64,000 bases of DNA, taken from positions 1-64,000 of the forward strand of contig JAIPJF010000002.1 of the NCBI GenBank assembly GCA_021734325.1. The letters run 5' to 3'. Both the position numbers and the translations under genes were made by a program. Shown here in pieces: positions 1 through 7,901 of this stretch; the first letter of the stretch is position 1; each line of letters opens with the position of its first letter. This DNA is from Fidelibacterota bacterium (GTDB taxonomy: Bacteria > Fidelibacterota > UBA8477 > JABMPR01). The notes beneath the pieces are model-generated. The model saw nothing but the letters and a program-made list of their open reading frames with translations, was not told the DNA's origin and searched no databases.

Positions 1-2
1 GC

Positions 3-80
3 GTTGATGAGGAAGTGATCAGAAATTATGTGGAATATCAGGGACGACAGGATTCAGGACAAATCCAAAAGGATTTGTAA
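3..80 (+). pseudogene. 3' end of an IS200/IS605-like (Y1) transposase, partial at window edge
   Basis: The first 25 codons of frame 3 read ...VDEEVIRNYVEYQGRQ... and stop at TAA (78-80). This resembles the C-terminal tail of Y1-family single-strand transposases, where an '[DE]EE-x-I-x-x-Y-[IV]-x-x-Q' segment follows the catalytic Tyr. The catalytic part lies outside the window, so it cannot be said whether the gene is intact. The two GC-rich hairpins directly downstream fit the right end of such an element. The family call rests on a short tail and on context. Confidence 0.5.
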
Positions 81-93
81 TGTTCGCGAAGCG

Positions 94-130
94 GGGGCGT
101 TAGCCCCTAGGACCCCGGGTTTACCCGGGG
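94..130 (+). mobile_element. Paired hairpins, probable right end of the IS200/IS605-like element
   Basis: Two perfect hairpins lie 13 bases after the transposase stop: GGGGC-gtta-GCCCC (94-107) and CCCCGGGT-tt-ACCCGGGG (113-130), followed by gtatctatag. IS200/IS605 elements end in subterminal hairpins that the Y1 transposase recognises. The second hairpin lacks a U-tract, so it is a poor terminator. Exact element ends cannot be set without the left end. Confidence 0.45.
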
Positions 131-163
131 GTATCTATAGACCAGTGAAAAGGATATTCCCTA

Positions 164-193
164 TTGTATCTCAGGCTTTCCGCACATTATAAA
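164..193 (+). promoter_or_regulatory. Possible sigma70-type promoter for the small membrane-protein pair
   Basis: TTGTAT (164-169), an 18-base spacer and TATAAA (188-193) lie upstream of the gene at 313. A 6-bp inverted repeat TCACAA...TTGTGA (221-241) follows and could be an operator. Prediction by eye only. Confidence 0.3.
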
Positions 194-312
194 ATATTCA
201 CAATTACCTCCCCCGCGATGTCACAATTAGATCAGTTGTGAAAAGCCTTTTTTTACACTATTTTTCATTAATTCATCATAAGAGGGCAATCACAGTCAGT
301 GTGAGGTTGAAC

Positions 313-768
313 ATGAGATCGACAGGACGCCTACTCAAAATATTGATTTATTGGTTTGGATTGATCCAAGTACTTCATCTGATGGTTTTGATTCGGGCAG
401 GATTTATTTATTTAAATCAACACACCATTGTGTTCCCTGCAGCACCTCCTGTTTTGGGCTGGACGGATCAGTCCATGCACTTTTTGCTGGCGATGGGTAT
501 CGTTGACAGCCTGATCATTGTTTGTTCGTTAATTGCCGTATTCGGCTTTCAAACAGGGAAAAGCTGGTTTCCACTCTCAGGTTTATGTGCTTCGGGAGCT
601 TCTATTGTTACTGCCCTGGTTTTCGCGCTGGGAACCATACCCTCAACGGCGTGGCAGGCGAACCCGTGGGCCTATGCCATCATAAGTATTTTATTTGTGC
701 CACACATATTTCTGTTTATGAAATTATATGCATTGCTTAGCCACCAATTACAGAAAGTGAGTCGATAA
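313..768 (+). CDS. Small multipass membrane protein, unknown function
   Basis: A protein of 151 residues if started at ATG 313, which has GAGG seven bases upstream; an in-frame GTG at 238 would add 25 residues but lacks a good ribosome-binding site. About four hydrophobic segments are visible (roughly residues 8-28, 57-77, 88-110 and 118-140) with few charged residues, so it is an integral inner-membrane protein. The next gene, 11 bases on, is another small membrane protein and the two probably form an operon. I recognise no family and assign no function. Confidence 0.6.
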   Translation: MRSTGRLLKILIYWFGLIQVLHLMVLIRAGFIYLNQHTIVFPAAPPVLGWTDQSMHFLLAMGIVDSLIIVCSLIAVFGFQTGKSWFPLSGLCASGASIVTALVFALGTIPSTAWQANPWAYAIISILFVPHIFLFMKLYALLSHQLQKVSR

Positions 769-779
769 AAGGAGTTTAA

Positions 780-1097
780 ATGGATGCACACTTATTCTAT
801 ACCGGTTTGGCTGAATCTCTAAAATTTATCCTGTATCTGATATTTTTAGCCATGATAGGATGGGCAATATGGCAACGCAGGCAGAGGAAATCATCCTGGG
901 CGGGATGGATACATGCTACCGTTTTTCTCAATTTTATTATTGGGGGTCTATACGGTGGCGCCAGAATGCTCACAACTGATCCTGTTGAAAATATGCTCAT
1001 TCGTAGAATGTTTGCCTGGGAAGCCTGGTTTTGCTTTGCAGTGGCAAGTTTTTATTTTCTGATACTCTACCTCCGTCAGATAAAAGAAGAACAGTGA
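780..1097 (+). CDS. Small membrane protein, unknown function
   Basis: A protein of 105 residues with about three hydrophobic stretches (roughly residues 13-31, 43-60 and 80-98) separated by short basic loops such as RRQRK. Its ATG follows AAAGGAG with near-ideal spacing. It lies 11 bases after the preceding four-helix membrane protein, so the two are probably co-transcribed and may form a complex. No recognisable motif or family. Confidence 0.6.
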   Translation: MDAHLFYTGLAESLKFILYLIFLAMIGWAIWQRRQRKSSWAGWIHATVFLNFIIGGLYGGARMLTTDPVENMLIRRMFAWEAWFCFAVASFYFLILYLRQIKEEQ

Positions 1098-1270
1098 TCA
1101 GGTAATAACCTAATACCTGCGTTAAAGACCATTCCACGGTCCCTCTCATCACCAGCCAATTGCTGATCTTAATTTTCTTTCGGTGCCGATGAACTATTGC
1201 TTCCAGACATTCAGTAACGAACCTATTTTATAATAATAGGTCAAGCGAACTCAATCGTTGAAGGGGAGTT

Positions 1271-1660
1271 ATGAAAAACGATTATTTGTGTCCCTACTGC
1301 CGGGGCAATCTGAAAGTCGATAACAATATCGTTATCGCTGTGAGAACACAGAATGAACAACGCGGTCTCTTGCTGCTAAGTCCAAAGCTGGGGAACTATC
1401 GCTGTCACAAAAATGATTCACTCACCTTCTCAGATGGTGAGCGGCTGGAATCATTTTGCCCCATGTGCCACTCAAATCTGAAAGCCATCAACGTAAATTC
1501 AAATCTCGCAGAAGTGATTATGGTTGATGAACAGGGCGATGAATATGCGATCTTCTTTTCAGAAATTGTAGGTGAACATTCAACTTACAAGATCAAGGAT
1601 CATGACATTGAAAGCTTTGGTGATGATGCAGAGGATTACATCAATTATTTCGGATCTTAG
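1271..1660 (+). CDS. Zinc-ribbon-like small protein
   Basis: A 129-residue soluble protein started at ATG 1271 behind AAGGGGAG. CPYC (Cys7, Cys10), Cys45 and CPMC (Cys63, Cys66) look like two knuckles of a zinc-ribbon-type fold. The C-terminal third is acidic (an EDYINYF-like tail). Similar small proteins occur as hypotheticals in Bacteroidetes-type genomes. It stands alone, with spacers of 173 bp before and 284 bp after. Metal binding is inferred from the cysteine pairs; the biological role is unknown. Confidence 0.6.
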   Translation: MKNDYLCPYCRGNLKVDNNIVIAVRTQNEQRGLLLLSPKLGNYRCHKNDSLTFSDGERLESFCPMCHSNLKAINVNSNLAEVIMVDEQGDEYAIFFSEIVGEHSTYKIKDHDIESFGDDAEDYINYFGS

Positions 1661-1944
1661 CCCGGATAAACCCAGCTCCTCAAGACAAATCAATACTTAT
1701 TAAGCTAAGTTATTATAGGTAGTTAAGCCCATTCGTGCACTGCTTATAATATCCTTAAACAGGTATAGTTGTGTCTGGCAAGTAATTAACAAATACTGTG
1801 TTCACTTAGATTTGCAGAAATATTTTTATAATTATCTTGCTATCAGTAAAAATCATTACGTATGTTTTGACAGAGGATAATAATTGTCTGTTTGCCTTAT
1901 ATGAGAGGGTTGACAGCTTTTAAAACAATAAGGGAACCTCCGTA

Positions 1945-3162
1945 ATGAGTATCAGTCAACTCGCACTTTCCATTCCCGATTCCCCAACTTTACGACTTAA
2001 TCAAATTGCGAAAGAATTACGCGATCGTGGTGAGGCCGTTATCCATTTGGGGAGCGGAGAACCAAAATCAAAAATTCCAAATGATGCCATCATCAGTGCC
2101 GCCGCAAAACTTAATTCGGCAGAGATCAGATATACACCAACTGACGGCACAGCACCGATGAAAAAGGCAATTGTCCGATACATGGAAGACAATTATGATA
2201 AATTAGTTGAGCCGGAAAATATTATCGTTTCCAATGGAGCGAAACAATCTCTCTCAGTCTTGCTTCAGTCGATTGTAAATCCCCAGGATGAAGTCATCAT
2301 CCTTGCTCCCTACTGGGTGAGTTATCCTGAAATGGTTAAGATTTGCTACGGCAATCCTGTGATTGTCACCCCGGAAAACGGTCGTTTTGAGCCCAAAATA
2401 GAAGAAGTCGTTGCCGCGACAAGTTCTTACACAAAAGCTATTATTGTGAACAGTCCCAGCAACCCATCTGGAGCCATATACTCAAAGGAGCTCATTGCTG
2501 AACTGGTAAAATATTGTGAGCAGAAGGATATATATCTGATCATGGACGATATTTATCACAAGCTCGTTTTTGACGGTCAGACAGTGACCTCTCCGTATCA
2601 GTATGAAAAAGTGAGCATGGAAAAATCAAAACTGGTTGTTGTGAATGGCGTTTCAAAACTGTATGCCATGACTGGATTCCGTATCGGATGGGCAGTGGCA
2701 AACCGGAAGGTGGTCGAAGCCATGACCAATATTCAATCCCAGACAACATCCTGCCCCTCAGCGCTGCTCCAAGTGGCGGCAACGGCTGCACTCAACGGAG
2801 TTCAATCAGGTGTTGAGAGTCTAAGACAAACCCTTGAAAACAACCGCAATGTGATGTTGAACGAATTACAATCCCTGGAGGGAGTAAGAATTACCAAACC
2901 CCGTGGTACCTTTTATTGCTTCCCTGATTTCAGCGCATTTAATAAAAGTTCCAATGCACTCTCAGAATTTTTGCTTGAGAAGGTTAAAGTGGTGACTGTT
3001 CCAGGTAAGGAATTTGGAATGGAGGGACATTTACGTCTCAGCTTCTGCGGTTCAATAAAGGAGATCAAGGAAGGTATCGATCGTATTAAATGGGCTTTGG
3101 ATCCAAATTCAGCCAATGAAATATTTATTGGGGATCGAAAGCTGGTGAGGGATTGGACATGA
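1945..3162 (+). CDS. aspC: Aspartate aminotransferase (class I/II, PLP-dependent)
   Basis: A 405-residue fold-type I aminotransferase. The PLP lysine is Lys238 in 'VSKLYAMTGFRIGW', with the phosphate-binding Arg just after it, and 'NSPSNPSG' and the 'MDDIYH' aspartate motif lie in their usual places. Overall it resembles the Thermus/Bacillus-type aspartate aminotransferase, which interconverts aspartate + 2-oxoglutarate and oxaloacetate + glutamate. The stop overlaps the pckA start (ATGA), so both genes of oxaloacetate metabolism are coupled. Aspartate made here would feed the Thr, Met, Arg and Asn pathways in this window. Related enzymes use other substrates, so specificity is by family likeness. 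Confidence 0.85.
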   Translation: MSISQLALSIPDSPTLRLNQIAKELRDRGEAVIHLGSGEPKSKIPNDAIISAAAKLNSAEIRYTPTDGTAPMKKAIVRYMEDNYDKLVEPENIIVSNGAKQSLSVLLQSIVNPQDEVIILAPYWVSYPEMVKICYGNPVIVTPENGRFEPKIEEVVAATSSYTKAIIVNSPSNPSGAIYSKELIAELVKYCEQKDIYLIMDDIYHKLVFDGQTVTSPYQYEKVSMEKSKLVVVNGVSKLYAMTGFRIGWAVANRKVVEAMTNIQSQTTSCPSALLQVAATAALNGVQSGVESLRQTLENNRNVMLNELQSLEGVRITKPRGTFYCFPDFSAFNKSSNALSEFLLEKVKVVTVPGKEFGMEGHLRLSFCGSIKEIKEGIDRIKWALDPNSANEIFIGDRKLVRDWT

Positions 3163-4802
3163 AACTACATCTTGGCGTGAAATCGCCTGCAGCCGCAACC
3201 GCAAAACACTCAGCCAGTGATTTTGATCTGTCCAATTCTGGTTTAAAGAATCTTAACAACGTTTACTGGAATCTTCCCACAGCCGCTCTGTATGAAGAGA
3301 TTATTTTTCGTTCTGAGGGCCAGATGTCAGCTGATGGCCCCATTATTATCAATACAGGTAAACACACGGCTCGTGCAGCCAATGATAAACTTGTGGTCAG
3401 GGAGGAGAGCACTGCTTCAGAAATATGGTGGGGGGAATACAATCGACCTTATCCGGAAGAGAATTTTTCTCATCTTCTGAATCGACTTCAGGGCTATCTG
3501 CAAGGGAAGGACGTTTTTGTACAGGATTGTTACGCAGGTGCTGATCCCAATTATGCTCTGCCGATCAGGATCATTACCCAGCAAGCCTGGCAAAGTCTTT
3601 TTGCCCGTAATATGTTTATCCCTCTCCGTAGCTGGGATGCCATGAGGAAGCATGTTCCTGATTTTACCCTGATTTGTGCTCCAGATTTTATAGCCGCTCC
3701 AGAGATTGATGGAACCAACAGCAGTACGTTTATAGCCCTCAATTTTGATAAGCGTATTGCCATTATCGGTGGTTCTCATTATGCCGGTGAGATCAAAAAA
3801 TCCATCTTCACGGTGATGAATTATCTCCTGCCAAAGGAGGGAGTCCTTTCCATGCACTGCTCAGCCAACATGGGGGACAAGGATGATGTCGCTATATTTT
3901 TTGGACTGTCAGGAACAGGAAAAACCACTTTATCTGCGGATCCTGGCCGGAAATTGATTGGTGATGATGAGCATGGCTGGAGCGATGATGGTGTTTTTAA
4001 CTTTGAGGGCGGATGTTATGCAAAGGTCATCAGATTAAGTGCTGAAGCTGAGCCTCAAATATTTGCCTGTACGCAAAAATTTGGCACTATCCTGGAAAAT
4101 GTGATCTTTGACCCCGTCAGTAGACACCTGGATCTGGATGATGCCACAAATACAGAAAATACCCGGGCTTCATATCCATTGCGATTTATAGACAATGCAG
4201 TTGCTGAAGCCAAGGGTGGACATCCAAAGAATATTTTCATGCTCACCTGTGATGCCTCAGGGGTATTACCACCCATTGCCAGGTTGTCCCCTGATCAGGC
4301 CATGTATCATTTTATATCTGGTTACACCTCAAAAGTAAGTGGCACTGAGATCGATCTTGGAACAGAACCGGAAAGTACCTTCAGCGCCTGTTTTGGTGCC
4401 CCGTTCATGGTGCACCACCCCTACTACTATGCCAATCTTTTGAAAACCAAGCTGATCAAGCACGAGGTAAATTGTTGGTTGGTTAATACTGGATGGACAG
4501 GAGGTGCCTACGGCATTGGCAAGCGAATGAGCATTCACCATACCCGGGCATTATTGAATGCAGCTCTGGATGGCAAGCTGGATAATGTACAATATCGTAA
4601 GAATCCAATTTTTGGTTTTGAAGTCCCACTCACATGTGAAGGCGTCCCTGAGAAGGTCCTGGATCCCGTAAAGACCTGGTCCAGCCTAAAGGCATTCCAG
4701 GAAAAGAGTGATCAGCTCGCCAGTGCATTTATCGATAATTTTGTAAAATTCTCGAAAGATATGCCGGCAGAAATACTTGCAGCTGGTCCCAAGCGCAGCT
4801 GA
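3159..4802 (+). CDS. pckA: Phosphoenolpyruvate carboxykinase (ATP)
   Basis: A 547-residue ATP-type PEP carboxykinase converting oxaloacetate + ATP to PEP + CO2 + ADP. The P-loop 'GLSGTGKTTLS' (residues 249-259, Lys255) and the following 'DDEHGW' metal and substrate site are intact, and length matches the family (about 530-550). I chose ATG 3159 rather than the in-frame TTG at 3153: it overlaps the aspC stop as ATGA and has GAGGG seven bases upstream. Translational coupling to the aminotransferase suggests joint handling of oxaloacetate, either gluconeogenic or anaplerotic. Confidence 0.95.
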   Translation: MKLHLGVKSPAAATAKHSASDFDLSNSGLKNLNNVYWNLPTAALYEEIIFRSEGQMSADGPIIINTGKHTARAANDKLVVREESTASEIWWGEYNRPYPEENFSHLLNRLQGYLQGKDVFVQDCYAGADPNYALPIRIITQQAWQSLFARNMFIPLRSWDAMRKHVPDFTLICAPDFIAAPEIDGTNSSTFIALNFDKRIAIIGGSHYAGEIKKSIFTVMNYLLPKEGVLSMHCSANMGDKDDVAIFFGLSGTGKTTLSADPGRKLIGDDEHGWSDDGVFNFEGGCYAKVIRLSAEAEPQIFACTQKFGTILENVIFDPVSRHLDLDDATNTENTRASYPLRFIDNAVAEAKGGHPKNIFMLTCDASGVLPPIARLSPDQAMYHFISGYTSKVSGTEIDLGTEPESTFSACFGAPFMVHHPYYYANLLKTKLIKHEVNCWLVNTGWTGGAYGIGKRMSIHHTRALLNAALDGKLDNVQYRKNPIFGFEVPLTCEGVPEKVLDPVKTWSSLKAFQEKSDQLASAFIDNFVKFSKDMPAEILAAGPKRS

Positions 4803-4831
4803 AAGATTTGGTTTAAAAGCTCCACCTTAAG

Positions 4832-4869
4832 GATTCACCCATCTGGGGTTCAGACAACATGGGTGAATC
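4832..4869. repeat. 11-bp perfect inverted repeat downstream of pckA
   Basis: GATTCACCCAT (4832-4842) and ATGGGTGAATC (4859-4869) form an 11-bp perfect stem with a 16-base loop, followed by a second small one (GTGTGA 4871-4876 / TCACAC 4888-4893). Neither has a T-tract, so they are more likely mRNA 3'-end stabilisers or a rho-related structure than intrinsic terminators. Confidence 0.5.
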
Positions 4870-4899
4870 TGTGTGATTTGCTGTTAGTCACACTTCCCC

Positions 4900-4930
4900 A
4901 AAAAAAGCCCAAGAAATCGGGCTTTTATGT
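4900..4930. terminator. Bidirectional rho-independent terminator between pckA and metY
   Basis: AAAAAAGCCC (4901-4910), an 8-base loop, GGGC (4919-4922) and TTTTATGTTTT form a short GC stem flanked by A-tract and T-tract, in the gap between the convergent pckA and metY genes. It could work in both directions. Confidence 0.7.
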
Positions 4931-4957
4931 TTTGAGGTCCTGATTGCTGTTCAGGAG

Positions 4958-6244
4958 CTATTTCGCTGCTGCAGCCAGGGCTTGTTCAAGATCCTCAATA
5001 ATATCATCTATATGTTCAATCCCAACGCATAGACGGATCATGTCAGGTGTCACCCCTGAGGCTTCTAACTCCCTGCCTGCAAGCTGACGATGGGTGGTTG
5101 ATGCCGGGTGAGCTGCCAGGGATTTTGCATCACCGATGTTGACCAGTCGCTTGAATATCTTGAGGGCATCGTAAAATTTTTCCCCAGCCTCAAAACCGCC
5201 TTTGATACCAAAGGCCATCAATCCAGAGGCCTTACCCTGACTATATTTCTGGGCCAATGGATAAGAGGGAGAATCAGGCAACCCGGCGTATTTCACCCAG
5301 CTTACCATGGGATGGGCATCCAGATATTCTGCCACTGCTTGCGCATTTTCACAGTGGCGTTCCATCCTTAGGGCAAGGGTCTCAATGCCCTGGAGGATGA
5401 GAAATGCATTAAAGGGGCTGAGAGCGGATCCCGTATTTCTCAAGGGGACGGTTCTTACCCTGGCGATGTAAGCCAGTTCACCCATGGCCTCTGTGTAGAC
5501 CATGTTATGATAGGCTGGTTCCGGTGTGTTCAACATGGGAAAGCGCTTGGCGTTTTCTGCCCAGGGAAATTTTCCAGAATCCACGACGACACCACCCAGG
5601 GAGTTGCCATGCCCACCCATATATTTTGTCAATGAATGTACCACCACATCGGCACCGTGTTCAAATGGCCGAATTAAAATGGGAGTTGCTACCGTATTAT
5701 CTACAATGAGAGGAACGCCCTGGGCATGAGCGACATCGGCCAAAGCCTGAATATCCATGAAAGCACCGACGGGGTTGGCTATACTCTCACAAAATACGGC
5801 ACTGGTATTTTCATCAATGAGGGCGACCACACTTTGTGGAGAATCATCTTCTGCAAAACGTGTTTCAATTCCAAGCCGTTTGAACATGTGTGCGAACAGG
5901 GTAAAGGTCCCACCGTAGATCTGTGGGGTTGATACAATATTGTTACCCTGCTCAGCGATGGCCAGAATTGCATAATTGATGGCGGCACTTCCAGCGGATA
6001 CAGCAACGGCAGCAGCACCTCCCTCAAGAGCAGTCACACGTTTCTCAAGGACATCATTTGTCGGATTCATAATCCGGGAATAAATATTCCCAGCTACTTC
6101 CAGATTAAATAGATCTGCACCATGCTGTGCACTATCAAATTCATAGGCAACCGTTTGATAGATTGGTACCACTACGGCCTTGGTGGTGGCTTCGCTTTCA
6201 TAGCCGCTGTGGATGGCTTTGGTTTCTGCTTTGATCGTGGACAC
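4958..6244 (-). CDS. metY: O-acetylhomoserine sulfhydrylase / aminocarboxypropyltransferase
   Basis: A 428-residue Cys/Met-metabolism PLP enzyme. The PLP lysine is Lys207 in 'VHSLTKYMGGHGNSLGG', and the N-terminus ('ETKAIHSGYES', 'VVVPIYQTVAYEF') is typical of the O-acetylhomoserine sulfhydrylase branch rather than the shorter cystathionine synthases (about 380-400 residues). It would form homocysteine from O-acylhomoserine and sulfide, giving direct sulfhydrylation. It lies 12 bases after metA in the same operon, so acylation and sulfhydrylation are paired. Confidence 0.92.
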   Translation of the reverse strand: MSTIKAETKAIHSGYESEATTKAVVVPIYQTVAYEFDSAQHGADLFNLEVAGNIYSRIMNPTNDVLEKRVTALEGGAAAVAVSAGSAAINYAILAIAEQGNNIVSTPQIYGGTFTLFAHMFKRLGIETRFAEDDSPQSVVALIDENTSAVFCESIANPVGAFMDIQALADVAHAQGVPLIVDNTVATPILIRPFEHGADVVVHSLTKYMGGHGNSLGGVVVDSGKFPWAENAKRFPMLNTPEPAYHNMVYTEAMGELAYIARVRTVPLRNTGSALSPFNAFLILQGIETLALRMERHCENAQAVAEYLDAHPMVSWVKYAGLPDSPSYPLAQKYSQGKASGLMAFGIKGGFEAGEKFYDALKIFKRLVNIGDAKSLAAHPASTTHRQLAGRELEASGVTPDMIRLCVGIEHIDDIIEDLEQALAAAAK

Positions 6245-6256
6245 TCCGTTTCTTCT

Positions 6257-7339
6257 TTAAAGTGAATAGGCTGCCTTCAGTTTCAGGGGATCCTCTGGAT
6301 CGACACCATCTGCAAAAGGTAAATGCCGGTCAACATTGGTGAGCTGGTAAACCATACCCAACCAGTTATTGAATATTGACTTTCCCGTATCGCGCCATGT
6401 GTTGTCCAGCAGACCGGCAATTTCCGTTTCCGGGAAGGGGGGCATTTCCTCCTGCCTGGATTTTGCGGTCTCAATTGACACTTTGTGATCATCAATAATC
6501 GCTTCTACCGCCGTGTTGAAATAATTTTCAGGGCTCTCAGGAAAATTCTCACGTTCACCCATAAAATATCGAGTGACCTCCCGCTTGTATTCTTTTAACA
6601 GACTAAGACGATCATATTCTGGATGGCCTTGAAGAAATACAATCCGGAACATGTCTGGACTGACGGCCATATGAACGCCACTTTCTTCTCCCTCAACCAA
6701 AATCTTGAATCCAGCCGCCTTTAGTTGTTCCGGGCTTACATCATTGTTCCGGGAATGGGGGACATCAAAACGGGTGTTGATGTCTCTGAGCAGGGGGTGG
6801 ATAGGGTTGCTTATTCGATGACTGTATACGCCCCATCTTTTTCTTTCCAATGGTTGTCGTTCAATATTGTGTAAATGCTTGACGATTGCATGGACTGCCA
6901 GACAGGAACACAGGACCGAGGTTGTATCTTTTGTTGCCCAATCCACTATCGTTCTCAGAGGTTCCCAGAAAGGCTCTTGATCCAGGCTTGCGTTGGCCGG
7001 GTTCGTCCCGGTAATGATTAAGGCATCCAATCCTGATCGCTTCAGGTCCTCAAAGGTGGTATAATAAGTATCAATATACTTCTGAATCTCGTCACTCCGC
7101 TTGACCTCAGGAATAGTGAAGGGGTAGATATAATATTGAACAATCTGATTCGAACTCCCAACGAGACGCAGGAACTGTTTCTCAGTAGCCGTAAATGCCG
7201 CATCAGGCATTAGATTTAAAAAACCAATATGGAGTTCCCGAATATCCTGATGAAGGGCAGAGCCAAGATTTAAGACTTCCTGACCCTGAGCGATTAGATA
7301 ATCATAAGTTGGAAGTGCTTGATGGGCTACGAGTGGCAT
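6257..7339 (-). CDS. metA: Homoserine O-acyltransferase (MetA family)
   Basis: A 360-residue MetA/HTS-family enzyme that activates homoserine for methionine synthesis. Visible are 'LNLMP' near residue 42, the nucleophile Cys146 in 'CSCLAVHA', 'HSRNND' and the catalytic 'QGHPEYD'. The start has a strong site (GAGGTGAT, about nine bases upstream). By eye alignment of 'ITGTNPANASLDQEPFW' to characterised MetA proteins, the residue that separates succinyl- (Gly) from acetyl-CoA (Glu) users is Ala here, so the acyl donor cannot be read off; pairing with MetY favours acetyl. Divergent from the arg operon across a 334-bp spacer. Confidence 0.9.
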   Translation of the reverse strand: MPLVAHQALPTYDYLIAQGQEVLNLGSALHQDIRELHIGFLNLMPDAAFTATEKQFLRLVGSSNQIVQYYIYPFTIPEVKRSDEIQKYIDTYYTTFEDLKRSGLDALIITGTNPANASLDQEPFWEPLRTIVDWATKDTTSVLCSCLAVHAIVKHLHNIERQPLERKRWGVYSHRISNPIHPLLRDINTRFDVPHSRNNDVSPEQLKAAGFKILVEGEESGVHMAVSPDMFRIVFLQGHPEYDRLSLLKEYKREVTRYFMGERENFPESPENYFNTAVEAIIDDHKVSIETAKSRQEEMPPFPETEIAGLLDNTWRDTGKSIFNNWLGMVYQLTNVDRHLPFADGVDPEDPLKLKAAYSL

Positions 7340-7673
7340 GGGAGTTCGATCACCTCATTTTTTGTAACAATTCATTACCATTATGCTCACTGTTAAACAT
7401 AAGACCAACTCATATCACAATGAAACAAGATAATGTCGCCATGTGGGCTTTTGCTGCCAGGTGTAGTTTTGGATTAAAATTTTATGAGAACTTGGGCCTC
7501 GCAAGTATATAGAGAACGCTGATTTGGTGCAGGATTAGTGTAATGAATCGTTTTATACAAAGGCAGCTGAGCAAAAGAAACGAGTTTTGTTTCAGTCGAA
7601 TAAAAATAAATAAATAACTGTTGCACCTGGTTCTAGAAGAGGCTTATAATTACTTCAAGAATAAAAGAGACAT
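7340..7673. other. Divergent intergenic region metA / arg leader
   Basis: This 334-bp spacer holds the minus-strand metA leader and the plus-strand arg promoter. I looked for a SAM riboswitch on the minus strand before metA and saw no recognisable SAM-I or SAM-II core. Several tiny open frames exist in the metA leader but none is enriched in Met codons. Only the arg promoter is assigned here. Confidence 0.5.
7621..7650 (+). promoter_or_regulatory. Promoter of the arg-pro operon (sigma70-type)
   Basis: TTGCAC (7621-7626), an 18-base spacer and a perfect TATAAT (7645-7650). Transcription would start near 7657, about 17 bases before the leader-peptide ATG, which is the geometry expected for an attenuated operon. 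Confidence 0.6.
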
Positions 7674-7742
7674 ATGAACGCACCGATTAGAAATATTATC
7701 CGCCGTCGTCACCAGAAGATATCATGGGTGCCTGGCGCATAA
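7674..7742 (+). CDS. Arginine leader peptide of the argGH-proBA operon
   Basis: A 22-codon frame beginning MNAPIRNIIRRRHQK and ending VPGA, with Arg at positions 6, 10, 11 and 12 (CGC CGT CGT at 7701-7709) and a TAA at 7740-7742. It sits between a sigma70-like promoter and a strong terminator, ahead of argG, exactly as leader peptides sit before his and ilv operons. A modest AAGAGA precedes the ATG. If charged tRNA-Arg is scarce the ribosome should stall at the Arg run. The peptide itself is probably not functional. It was found by reading the leader; expression is unproven. Confidence 0.7.
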   Translation: MNAPIRNIIRRRHQKISWVPGA

Positions 7743-7781
7743 TTATTTCGACAAAAAGAATTAAAAAAGCCCCGGTACCCA
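7725..7781 (+). promoter_or_regulatory. Candidate antiterminator of the arg attenuator
   Basis: TGGGTGCC (7725-7732) can pair with GGTACCCA (7774-7781): 8 bp with one G-U. The second segment is the 5' arm and loop of the terminator, so the two folds exclude each other. A third fold, CGCC/GGCG plus CACC/GGTG (7701-7737), would sequester the first segment. A ribosome stalled at the Arg codons leaves 7725-7732 free (antitermination); one reaching the stop covers it (termination). Pairings are read by eye. Confidence 0.55.
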
Positions 7782-7794
7782 CCGGGGCTTTTTT
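7763..7794 (+). terminator. Attenuator terminator before argG
   Basis: AAAAAA-GCCCCGGT (7769-7776), loop ACCC, ACCGGGGC (7781-7788), TTTTTT. The 8-bp GC-rich stem with a 6-T tract is a textbook rho-independent terminator, placed 21 bases after the leader-peptide stop and 107 bases before argG. A terminator inside an operon leader implies conditional read-through. Confidence 0.85.
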
Positions 7795-7901
7795 GTTTCA
7801 GGAACAGATTTGATTTTTACCAGGGCATGTTCATGCATCGGAAAAATGAACGGAGACGAAAGTGATGAAACGGCTTAGAATTGAAAAGGAAGCAAGCAAG
7901 G

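Noticed and set aside
7340-7560. Possible SAM riboswitch before metA on the minus strand
   Set aside because: No SAM-I or SAM-II core could be recognised and no terminator lies between it and metA.
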